Assembly: GCF_020832205.1 (NCBI RefSeq)
Contig: NZ_JAFIFD010000039.1
Location: 1-37,861 of the forward strand
Origin: Exiguobacterium sp.
Lineage (GTDB): Bacteria; Bacillota; Bacilli; Exiguobacteriales; Exiguobacteriaceae
Direction of reading: 5' to 3'
Length of the DNA stretch: 37,861 nt
Below the pieces are notes generated by a model. That model saw only the letters and a program-made list of their open reading frames with translations. It was not told where the DNA came from and searched no databases. This document shows, piece by piece, positions 31,947-37,861 of the stretch. Within the stretch, counting starts at the first letter, position 1, and each line of letters begins with the position of its first letter. A program made the position numbers and the translations under genes.

Positions 31947-32366
31947 TCAATGTAAGAAATTCATTTTCTCTTCAATTGTCGAACTAAATCCTCGTTGCGT
32001 GACTTCATCTTGATTCGTCACTCGATAAAAATACTCGGCGTCCGGCTCACTCGAAAACGTCACATAGATTGTGTATGGATTTTTACTCTCATACCCCTCT
32101 GTCCGAAACGGGATTGTCTTGATTGTGAACGTCTCCTGCGGATATTTTTCTTCGAGATACGCTTCGAGTATGACCACGTCTTCTTTTACGCGATCGGCAA
32201 TCAACACAGGCCGTGCGACGTAAAACGTGACGTATGCGATTACACTGACACACGCGACAGCAAGCAGCAAGAGACGCCATCTCCCGCGAAACCAAATTGC
32301 CGAAAAAATAAGGATAGTCACGACGAGTACTGCCAACAGATGATCAATCAACTCGTTCGGATGCAT
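31947..32366 (-). CDS. Small membrane-anchored protein (DUF3139-like?)
   Basis: 139 aa. Two N-terminal hydrophobic helices (LIDHLLAVLVVTILIFSAIWF and LLLLAVACVSVIAYVTFYV) with a basic RGRWR loop between them are followed by an outside domain of about 80 residues. That domain begins VKEDVVILEAYLEEKYPQETF, resembling the YLEEKY block of DUF3139-type proteins, but this is a weak comparison. It lies 14 bases after the DUF4317 gene and is probably co-transcribed with it. Its own ribosome site (AGGCGG) is poor. Confidence 0.6.
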   Translation of the reverse strand: MHPNELIDHLLAVLVVTILIFSAIWFRGRWRLLLLAVACVSVIAYVTFYVARPVLIADRVKEDVVILEAYLEEKYPQETFTIKTIPFRTEGYESKNPYTIYVTFSSEPDAEYFYRVTNQDEVTQRGFSSTIEEKMNFLH

Positions 32367-32380
32367 CGGTCAGCCGCCTA

Positions 32381-33574
32381 TCAGTCGAGCAACTCTTCCG
32401 AGATCAACTTGAAGCCTTCAATCTCCGTATCGTCCTCCACTTCGATCAACAGGCACGGTCTGCCTTTATAGTTCACTTGTTTCACGTATTTCAAATCTTG
32501 CGGGCTAATGGCGATATTGGCCACTTTCGTGTTGATTTTAATCGATTTCGACGTATATTTCGGGATGACGCTGCTCGCTTTCATCTCGTATTGCCGGTCA
32601 TCGACAACTTGCTGGAACGCCGCTTCAACTTTCTCCGTCGTCACGTCCTCAACCCCGCTCGCCTTCAACACGATCTCGACCGTACGGGCGTCCATCATCG
32701 GAACCGTCTGGTCCTCTTCCTCACGTTCGGCCTCGGCGACGATGATTTGGTTGATCTCGTCATACACCGTCGCAAGCGTCGCCAAGTTGACTTCTTCGCC
32801 GATGACGGTCTTGACGACTTCCTCGAACATCGCCTTCTCCTCGACGGCCGTCACGATCTCGGTGCCGTTCAAAACGTTCTCGATGAAGCCGTAGTCCGGC
32901 TGATGCGGTTTTTGCGCCGCATACAAGATGTGATTGACGTCCGCCGCGTTGTCCGTGAAGCTCGGGAACATGAAACCGCCGATTGGTGTATCGAGCTTGA
33001 TGACCGGATTGATGAAGATGTTCGACTTGAACTCGCGTTCGATGAAGTCGAAGACGAGCGACTGTTTCGGGAGCTCCGTTTGGTTGATGCTGCAGAGGAT
33101 GAACCGGGACGTCCATACCTCGTCGCGCATATCGATCTCGGTCTCCTCTGAATGACGGCGCGTCGGTTTATTGTATTTGAAACGGATGAACGTGATGACC
33201 ATGTCTTTCTCGAATGTCGTGTCCTGGACCATCTTCAAGGCGACCCGTTGCATCAAGGACGCCCACCCTTCGATATCGTCTGTCTTCAATCCCTCGTAGA
33301 GAAGCGTCTGTGTGTGATCGCTTTGTCCAGGTTCCGGGTGTTGGAACTTCACCTCGAACAGTTTCTCGTCCATCTTCCCGCCGAGCACTTTTTTGAAATT
33401 GGTGAGGAACAGCTCTTGGTGTTCCTGCTCTAAAAAAGGGAATGAGCGCAATTCTTCATGAAAAATCTCATTGCTGTCTTGTCGAATATAAATATTATAA
33501 ATGTCGGCGATTTTGACCGCCTCGGCATTCAATTTGAAATGTTTGCGGATGGCCGCGATGTCTTTTTGATTCAT
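32381..33574 (-). CDS. DUF4317 family protein
   Basis: 397 aa, soluble. The N-terminus MNQKDIAAIRKHFK, the early block VKIADIYNIYIRQDSNEIFHEE and the general layout match DUF4317 proteins of Bacilli and Clostridia, whose function is unknown. The middle holds several hydrophobic strands (FILCSINQTELPKQSL), and the C-terminal ~120 residues include KINTKVANIAISPQDLKYV. No catalytic motif is obvious. AAGGAG precedes the ATG, and an extended -10 promoter lies about 40 bases upstream. First gene of a probable two-gene unit with the small membrane protein. Confidence 0.8.
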   Translation of the reverse strand: MNQKDIAAIRKHFKLNAEAVKIADIYNIYIRQDSNEIFHEELRSFPFLEQEHQELFLTNFKKVLGGKMDEKLFEVKFQHPEPGQSDHTQTLLYEGLKTDDIEGWASLMQRVALKMVQDTTFEKDMVITFIRFKYNKPTRRHSEETEIDMRDEVWTSRFILCSINQTELPKQSLVFDFIEREFKSNIFINPVIKLDTPIGGFMFPSFTDNAADVNHILYAAQKPHQPDYGFIENVLNGTEIVTAVEEKAMFEEVVKTVIGEEVNLATLATVYDEINQIIVAEAEREEEDQTVPMMDARTVEIVLKASGVEDVTTEKVEAAFQQVVDDRQYEMKASSVIPKYTSKSIKINTKVANIAISPQDLKYVKQVNYKGRPCLLIEVEDDTEIEGFKLISEELLD

Positions 33575-33613
33575 GTATCCCCACTCCTTCGTTCTTTCCT
33601 ACAAACCGACTCC

Positions 33614-33622
33614 ATTATACCA
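33614..33622 (-). promoter_or_regulatory. Extended -10 promoter of the DUF4317 gene
   Basis: TGGTATAAT on the minus strand, a perfect extended -10, about 40 bases before the start codon. No recognisable -35. Confidence 0.6.
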
Positions 33623-33827
33623 ATAGTTCGGGTCCACGCGAGGATGTATAGTGCTAAAGCCGGGACGTCTGATGTCATATATTATGTCTCTCATCTTAAC
33701 TTTTATAATCTTTCTATTCATTTTTGTAAATTTCACACTTTCTTCATCGTAGCCCATGTATAGTCGATGTGCGTCCATCGATTGGATGCGCTCGATTCGG
33801 TCGTCATACATATGAGGAGGCTCACCC
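33623..33827. other. Gap between DUF4317 promoter and HNH nuclease gene
   Basis: About 200 bp. A minus-strand frame (33599-33811, ~70 codons, ending PRVDPNYWYNGVGL) is open across it but has no ribosome site and overlaps the DUF4317 promoter and the divergent gene's ribosome site. It may be a gene remnant. The plus-strand nuclease promoter is not obvious. Confidence 0.4.
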
Positions 33828-34460
33828 ATGTTAAAGAAAATGCTCAGTTCTTTATTCGCCATCGTTCTCGTTTTGACCACGCTGCACTTCAGTACACCTA
33901 CCGCTTCGGCCTTGCCGCCGAACATCCCATCAAAAGCCGACGCGCTCACGAAACTGAACGCGTTGACCGTTCAAACAGAAGGGCCGATGACCGGCTACAG
34001 CCGTGATTTGTTCCCGCATTGGAGCAGCCAAGGCAACGGCTGTAACACCCGTCACGTCGTCTTGAAGCGAGATGCCGATTCGGTCGTCGACACTTGCCCG
34101 GTCACGACTGGAAGATGGTACAGTTATTATGACGGCCTCGTCTTCACGTCCGCTTCCGATATCGACATCGACCATGTCGTCCCGCTCGCTGAAGCGTGGC
34201 GCTCAGGTGCGAGCAGCTGGACATCGACGAAGCGCCAAAGCTTCGCCAACGATTTGAATGGACCACAGTTGATTGCCGTATCAGCCACGTCAAACCGTTC
34301 AAAAGGTGACCAAGACCCATCGACATGGCAACCGCCGCGTGCCGGTGCACGCTGTGCGTATGCGAAGATGTGGGTCGAGACGAAGAGCCGCTGGGGGCTC
34401 ACGCTCCAATCGTCAGAGAAAGCCGCGCTTCAAACGGCCATTAACGCTTGCAGCTATTGA
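33828..34460 (+). CDS. Secreted HNH nuclease (DUF1524/GmrSD-type HNH)
   Basis: 210 aa. A clear signal peptide (MLKKMLSSLF, then AIVLVLTTLHFSTPTASA, cleavage near 28) directs export. The HNH core is DIDIDHVVPL (Asp115-His116), then FANDLNGPQLI and SNRSKGDQDP (Asn156, Lys159, Asp161), as in extracellular HNH nucleases of Gram-positive bacteria. Cys72, Cys90, Cys176 and Cys208 could form two disulfides. It probably degrades extracellular DNA or RNA for nutrients or biofilm dispersal. GAGGAGG lies 7 bases before the ATG. The next gene starts 18 bases later. Confidence 0.88.
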   Translation: MLKKMLSSLFAIVLVLTTLHFSTPTASALPPNIPSKADALTKLNALTVQTEGPMTGYSRDLFPHWSSQGNGCNTRHVVLKRDADSVVDTCPVTTGRWYSYYDGLVFTSASDIDIDHVVPLAEAWRSGASSWTSTKRQSFANDLNGPQLIAVSATSNRSKGDQDPSTWQPPRAGARCAYAKMWVETKSRWGLTLQSSEKAALQTAINACSY

Positions 34461-34478
34461 TGTAGAAAGGAGTTCGTT

Positions 34479-34721
34479 ATGGATCAACAATCATCTATCT
34501 TTAAAGCCTCTCACGGGGTCATGACCGAAGAAGTCGGCGTCATCAGTGGAGAACTCGAATTGAAGACGACGTGCCAAGAGGACGGCACGCTCGAGCTCGC
34601 CATCACCTATGTCGGCGCCGCCGAATGGTATACATTACCCGGGAAAGACTACAAACTTCACGATGTGCGGGACCATGCCGTCGTGCATCAACTGCTCGTA
34701 AACGTTCTCGAGCGAGCGTAA
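34479..34721 (+). CDS. Small acidic cytosolic protein paired with the nuclease
   Basis: 80 aa, no signal peptide, net acidic (EEVGVISGELELKTTCQEDGTLELAITYVG). Predicted mostly beta then a C-terminal helix (VVHQLLVNVLERA). AAAGGAG precedes the ATG. It is 18 bases after the secreted nuclease and shares its terminator, so it is surely co-transcribed. By analogy with nuclease/inhibitor pairs it could protect the cell from unexported nuclease, but there is no sequence evidence beyond position, size and acidity. Confidence 0.65.
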   Translation: MDQQSSIFKASHGVMTEEVGVISGELELKTTCQEDGTLELAITYVGAAEWYTLPGKDYKLHDVRDHAVVHQLLVNVLERA

Positions 34722-34725
34722 ATGT

Positions 34726-34771
34726 AAAGGAGTCTCGACACCTCATTTGGGTGACGAGACTCCTTTTTGTT
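34726..34771 (+). terminator. Terminator of the nuclease operon
   Basis: AAAGGAGTCTCG/CGAGACTCCTTT with an 18-base loop and a T run. Confidence 0.9.
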
Positions 34772-34777
34772 TGGTGC

Positions 34778-34882
34778 TTACTTCACCATTTTAATGATGG
34801 CACGAATGACAAGGAAAATGACCCCGATCATGATTCCTGCCAACAGCAAGCTGGCGCCACCGACAATGCCGAGTGTGAACAT
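34778..34882 (-). CDS. 34-aa single-helix membrane peptide
   Basis: A short frame from the ATG at 34882 to a TAA at 34778, with GGAGG 6 bases upstream. The product (MFTLGIVGGASLLLAGIMIG start, then VIFLVIRAIIKMVK) is one long hydrophobic helix with a basic C-terminal end, facing the cytosol by the positive-inside rule. No Cys or toxin motif. It resembles the many small regulatory membrane peptides of Bacilli. It lies just past the nuclease terminator on the opposite strand. Confidence 0.6.
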   Translation of the reverse strand: MFTLGIVGGASLLLAGIMIGVIFLVIRAIIKMVK

Positions 34883-34999
34883 AACGGTCCTCCGTGGTGA
34901 TGTGATGATTACTTCTCTACGATATCATCTGTCTCACAATGGCATAAGCTGAGTCTATTTTTTCATTGCCGCTTCCCTGCGGCGGACCCGTATAAGGTT

Positions 35000-35485
35000 C
35001 TATTTACGTGGTGCACCCTTATATTTCGCAAGCAACGTTTTCGGAATGTGACAATAATCGTCCGGGCAACGCGCCAGCCGGTTTTGGTGCTCATCCGCAC
35101 TCTTCACGTAATTCGTGAGCGGCAGCACTTCGACCGCGATTCGGTCCGCATCGCTTCGGTTTTGAATAAACGCACGCGCCGCGTCTACATGTTTCGCATC
35201 CTCACTATACAAACCGGTCCGATACTTCTCTCCGACGTCCTCGCCTTGCCGATTGACGCTATACGGGTCGATGATTTCAAACAAATACTCCATCAGATCA
35301 TGAATCGTGACCACGCTTGGGTCAAACGTCGTTTTGACGCACTCGGCATATCCATCGTATGCGCCATCGAGTGTGGCCGTCGTCCCGTTCGCCCGCCCTG
35401 CCTCTGTTTTGACGACACCGGGCAACGTCTGAAGGAACGCTTCGACGCCCCAAAGGCAACCACCCGCTATATATACAGTTTGCAT
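35000..35485 (-). CDS. msrA: Peptide methionine (S)-S-oxide reductase
   Basis: 161 aa, cytosolic. The active site reads GGCLWGVE with catalytic Cys10; most MsrA have GCFWG, so Phe is replaced by Leu here. Other family blocks are present: GYAECVKTTFDP, YLFEIIDPYSVNRQGEDVGEKYRTGLY and DEHQNRLARCP. Possible resolving cysteines lie near the C-terminus (ARCPDDYCHIP). It repairs oxidised methionine using thioredoxin. AGAGGGG precedes the ATG. No MsrB domain or neighbour. The gene stands alone. Confidence 0.92.
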   Translation of the reverse strand: MQTVYIAGGCLWGVEAFLQTLPGVVKTEAGRANGTTATLDGAYDGYAECVKTTFDPSVVTIHDLMEYLFEIIDPYSVNRQGEDVGEKYRTGLYSEDAKHVDAARAFIQNRSDADRIAVEVLPLTNYVKSADEHQNRLARCPDDYCHIPKTLLAKYKGAPRK

Positions 35486-35588
35486 CCTTTCAACCCCTCT
35501 TAAAATTAGTAAATAAATCCCACTATTATGAAGTAATAAGATAAAATGAAATAAAGTGAAGCATTACGTTCAATTGGGAGGATGTCAC

Positions 35589-36095
35589 ATGAAAAAACTC
35601 ATCTTGACCACATTTTATACGATTTCGCTCGTCTCAGGCATCTATTACATCGCGACAGGCGAATCGTTCGTCACGATGAGTCAGTCGGTCCCGCTCGACC
35701 AAGCCGTGGTGGAGCACTATTTGGCGACCGAAGTGATGGCGCCGAACTTTGGTGGTGAGGTTTATACGACGTATAAGATTCTCGACACGAGTACGACGAA
35801 GAATGAGATTTACGTGTGGGCGCTCATTCAAGAATATGTGCGAGAAGGTGACCACTTCGAGCCAGGTTCGGGCATGGCGAGCCCGCTCGTCCTCTATGTC
35901 GATCGTGAGGCAGAGACGTTCACGATTTCAGGGCACGCATCGCCACGTCCAGGAGATTACTATCCGGATGATGTACGACGCATGTTCCCGCTCTATGCCG
36001 AACTCTCTGTCCTTCCGCATCCAATCTCGCTTGGCCAAAAACTTCATGATCAAATGGAACAAAAACTTTCACATAGTCAACTCGTGAAAGAATGA
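35589..36095 (+). CDS. Exported or membrane-anchored protein, unknown
   Basis: 168 aa from the ATG at 35589, preceded by GGGAGG at 7 bases; the frame is open from 35556 without a site. A signal anchor (KKLILTTFYTISLVSGIYYIATG) is followed by an outside domain with YLATEVMAPNFGGEVYTTYKIL, VWALIQEYV and FEPGSGMASPLVLYVDREAETFTISGHASPRPGD, given here as three blocks. No lipobox Cys or enzyme motif is recognised. It is followed after 13 bases by a small membrane protein on the same mRNA. Confidence 0.7.
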   Translation: MKKLILTTFYTISLVSGIYYIATGESFVTMSQSVPLDQAVVEHYLATEVMAPNFGGEVYTTYKILDTSTTKNEIYVWALIQEYVREGDHFEPGSGMASPLVLYVDREAETFTISGHASPRPGDYYPDDVRRMFPLYAELSVLPHPISLGQKLHDQMEQKLSHSQLVKE

Positions 36096-36108
36096 AAGGA
36101 AAATTTTT

Positions 36109-36384
36109 ATGAAACTATTTACCCGTGCCGCCATGATTTCGGCCGCACTCCATCTCGTTTATGTCATCGCGACGTTCGGAATCGGCTTCATCCGGACACT
36201 GACGTATGAGCCTGACATCATCGCCGAAGTGAACAACGTCGTCGTCTTGCAAGATGAGGTCGTCATCGTGACGACCGGTTCGCCGCTCTTCTACGTGTAC
36301 ACATTTTTCGGAATCACAATCCTCGCTGCCCTTCTTCTCAGAGGGGCGCGCAACCAAACGACGAGAAAGGGAAGCCTGCGCTAA
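36109..36384 (+). CDS. Small two-helix membrane protein, unknown
   Basis: 91 aa: an N-terminal helix (AAMISAALHLVYVIATFGIGF), an outside loop rich in Val/Asp (EVNNVVVLQDEVVIVTTG) and a second helix (LFYVYTFFGITILAALLL), then a basic tail. AAAGGA precedes the ATG. Second gene of a two-gene unit with the 168-aa exported protein, ending in a terminator whose loop contains the stop codon. Confidence 0.7.
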   Translation: MKLFTRAAMISAALHLVYVIATFGIGFIRTLTYEPDIIAEVNNVVVLQDEVVIVTTGSPLFYVYTFFGITILAALLLRGARNQTTRKGSLR

Positions 36385-36402
36385 GCACAGCTTCCCTTTC
36401 TT
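36363..36402. terminator. Terminator between convergent genes
   Basis: GAAAGGGAAGC/GCTTCCCTTTC with an 18-base loop. TTGT follows on the plus strand. It may also stop the convergent DMT gene. Confidence 0.75.
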
Positions 36403-36437
36403 GTGCGTTGACGCTGTTCTTGATCTGCTAAGCCCGG

Positions 36438-37295
36438 TCAGTTTTGTTTCACGCTCAGGACAGTCACCGTCAATAAGATGATTGCCATGCCGCTCATTTG
36501 GACGATATTGAGTTGTTGACTGAGAATCAAGAATCCGAACAAAGAGGCAGTGACCGGTTCGACCATGGCGATAATCGAAGCCGAGGTCGGGGGCGTTCGC
36601 TTCAAGCCGACTACGTATAAAAAGAAAGATAGACCCGCCCCAAAAACCCCCAATAGGACCATCCACCATACGTCTGATGAGTAGATGATCGAAACGGTTT
36701 CTTTTAAATCTACGACAAATAACATAATGAACGTAAATGTGAGAAACGCGATCAACAAAATTCCTTGCGGTTCCCCGTGCTGCGAGGCGTATTTAAAGCC
36801 AAATATAAATAACGCATAGGCGAGTCCAGCCCCTAAGCCCGCTGCCAGTCCGAGCGTCGTCACTTGATCTGAATCGATGCTATACACTTCCGTCAGCAAA
36901 ACGATCCCCACAATCACGAACGCGATTGCTATGAACTTGAAGATTGAAGGTTTCTCCAACCGAAAGATAAAAGATATGAGGAGCACGAAAATAGGCGCCG
37001 TGTACATCAACGTGGCGGCCACGGCGACACTTGATTCGGCGATGCTTATGAAATAGAACACGAAGTTACCGGCTACCCCGATCCCTGCGACGATGGCCCA
37101 TAGGATCAACGGTTTATTCAACCGTGTCGGCCGAAACAAGAACCAGACGAGGAGACAGACTAACCCGACTCCTCCTCGGTAAAACGATATGATGAGCGGG
37201 TCCCACCCTTTGTCCATCAGATAGCCGCCCAACCCTCCAGCGATGCCCCATAATATCGCAGACAACGCGACCAATCCTAAATTGATATTCCGCAT
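36438..37295 (-). CDS. EamA/DMT-family permease
   Basis: 285 aa from the ATG at 37295, with GGAGG at 8 bases; the frame continues upstream to 37319. Ten membrane helices in two homologous EamA halves. Halves begin LVALSAILWGIAGGLGGYLM and TTLGLAAGLGAGLAYALFIFG; each ends near conserved Pro/Glu-containing helices (PPTSASIIAMVEPVTASLFG). DMT permeases export amino acids, metabolites or drugs. The substrate is not predictable. Transcribed alone, convergent with the small two-gene unit. Confidence 0.87.
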   Translation of the reverse strand: MRNINLGLVALSAILWGIAGGLGGYLMDKGWDPLIISFYRGGVGLVCLLVWFLFRPTRLNKPLILWAIVAGIGVAGNFVFYFISIAESSVAVAATLMYTAPIFVLLISFIFRLEKPSIFKFIAIAFVIVGIVLLTEVYSIDSDQVTTLGLAAGLGAGLAYALFIFGFKYASQHGEPQGILLIAFLTFTFIMLFVVDLKETVSIIYSSDVWWMVLLGVFGAGLSFFLYVVGLKRTPPTSASIIAMVEPVTASLFGFLILSQQLNIVQMSGMAIILLTVTVLSVKQN

Positions 37296-37448
37296 AGTCG
37301 TAACCTCCACATCCGTCATTCGACTCTGTGCAGGTACCTATACCTCTAACGAAATCGTTTATAACTCAACTTAAGTAAATCACGGCCATCCACTCTTATT
37401 TATGGTACGGTTCTCCGTATCATATCGAAATGAGGTTTGTTCAAATTA
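37296..37448. other. Gap upstream of the DMT permease
   Basis: No gene. A TACGG-TTCT-CCGTA hairpin lies at about 37408-37424. The DMT promoter was not located with confidence. Confidence 0.4.
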
Positions 37449-37660
37449 TGAACTGTTCCCCGTCAAGTAGACAGGGCAAATAATGAAAACCGACTTAGGC
37501 GGCTTGAGCTTTGTATTCAACAGTGTTCGAGCCTTTTAGTCGTTTCTGGAGACGGTCATAGTTGTAGAACGATACGTAGGTATCGAAGGAAGTGTAACCT
37601 AGATCTAGCCGGATTTGGCTGATCAACCCCTCCTCTCGATCTTCTCTAAATTTTTAGGAA
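37449..37660 (-). mobile_element. Right-end remnant of an IS3-family element
   Basis: The plus-strand sequence starting TGAACTGTTCCCCGTCAAG, with TAGACAGG following, looks like an IS3-family (IS150-like) terminal repeat. It is followed by the C-terminal coding part of an OrfB transposase on the minus strand. The rest of the IS is missing; the sequence changes near 37655. Confidence 0.6.
37495..37653 (-). pseudogene. Truncated IS3-family transposase (OrfB C-terminus)
   Basis: 52 codons are open before the TAA at 37495, with an in-frame stop at 37654-37656. The peptide includes TYVSFYNYDRLQKRLKGSNT and ends VEYKAQAA, the typical end of IS3/IS150-group transposases (YIxFYNxxRxQxKL...PxEYR). No start codon or DDE motif remains. 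Confidence 0.7.
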
Positions 37661-37731
37661 CAGGTTCTCAGTTCGCAGACAGTCATTCTCCCGCTTGCTC
37701 TGCTAGATGCGACATTTGAGCTGTGTAGTGC

Positions 37732-37789
37732 AAAATAGGAGTGCAGAAGTGTGCAACGGAAACGTACACAACTCTGCACTCCTATTTTT
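37732..37789. repeat. Long inverted repeat / bidirectional terminator
   Basis: AAAATAGGAGTGCAGA pairs perfectly with TCTGCACTCCTATTTT across about 24 bases, with a T run beyond. It may be a terminator or an end of a mobile element. Confidence 0.6.
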
Positions 37790-37826
37790 GAAAAGAAAAA
37801 GGACTTGCCAGCAATCATAATCTCAC

Positions 37827-37860
37827 CCTAACGTTTAAGTTGCGACACAAGAACGTTAGG
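37827..37860. repeat. 9-bp inverted repeat at the window edge
   Basis: CCTAACGTT (37827-37835) and AACGTTAGG (37852-37860) are perfect inverted copies with 16 bases between. It could be a terminator or IS end; the context is cut off. Confidence 0.45.
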
Positions 37861-37861
37861 A

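Noticed and set aside
33599-33811. Minus-strand frame of about 70 codons before the DUF4317 gene
   Set aside because: There is no ribosome site for any start, it overlaps the divergent gene's ribosome site, and its last codons form the TGGTATAAT promoter of DUF4317. It may be a remnant, but I cannot support it as a gene.
1-37861. CRISPR array or rRNA genes
   Set aside because: No regularly spaced repeats and no rRNA-like sequence were seen on reading the window.

Overview
The window looks like a chromosomal segment of a moderate-GC Bacillota, most likely Exiguobacterium or a close Bacillales relative. This is inferred from the strong AGGAGG-type ribosome binding sites, sigma-A promoters, CcpA cre sites, the GH32/PTS/LacI sucrose cluster, an InhA-type M6 protease, a DUF4317 protein and a YxiN/DbpA-type helicase. 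Most coding DNA is GC-balanced. The exceptions are an AT-rich insert behind a tRNA gene (about 13.75-15.56 kb) and a GC-rich tnpB element.

Layout. 0-3 kb: the N-terminus of a WYL-type regulator, an alpha/beta hydrolase, three tandem paralogous small (lipo)proteins and a small membrane protein. 3-8 kb: a sucrose regulon on the minus strand (scrR, then scrK-scrA-scrB). Its promoter has a TTGACA box overlapping a cre and is followed by two palindromic operators. 8-13.3 kb: GNAT acetyltransferase, CDF metal exporter, small coiled-coil protein, methyltransferase and secreted M6 metalloprotease. 13.37-15.7 kb: tRNA-Thr(GGT), an AT-rich insert with two unfamiliar genes, and a second partial copy of the tRNA 3' half that begins exactly at the anticodon loop. 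15.8-18.9 kb: a structured intergenic repeat, a YhhQ-type transporter, a CcpA-controlled small gene, a PilZ protein and small unknowns, including a 41-codon gene. 18.9-22.9 kb: a P-type Ca2+-ATPase and an orphan PTS EIIC-like permease. 22.9-24.25 kb: an IS605-type element carrying only tnpB. 24.3-28.1 kb: an esterase/GH3 glycosidase operon. 28.2-31.8 kb: nucleotidyltransferase, flavin amine oxidase and DEAD-box helicase. 31.9-37.3 kb: a DUF4317 pair, a secreted HNH nuclease with a small partner gene, a 34-aa membrane peptide, MsrA, a two-gene unknown operon and a DMT permease. 37.45-37.86 kb: an IS3-family remnant and inverted repeats at the window edge.

How the genes work together. The strongest functional unit is sucrose use: EIIBC imports and phosphorylates sucrose, GH32 splits sucrose-6-phosphate, and fructokinase phosphorylates the released fructose. 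A LacI-type repressor and CcpA control the unit. Other cre-like sites, before the orphan EIIC gene, inside the promoter of a small gene and in a convergent gap near 31.8 kb, suggest several loci here respond to carbon status. The most novel material is the tRNA-flanked insert, whose main gene encodes a membrane-anchored protein with two copies of an unfamiliar domain (CX3C ... WX2W). The lipoprotein array, in which two of three copies have Tyr in place of the lipobox Cys, and the tnpB element, which appears to have inserted between a stop codon and a shared terminator, also deserve attention.
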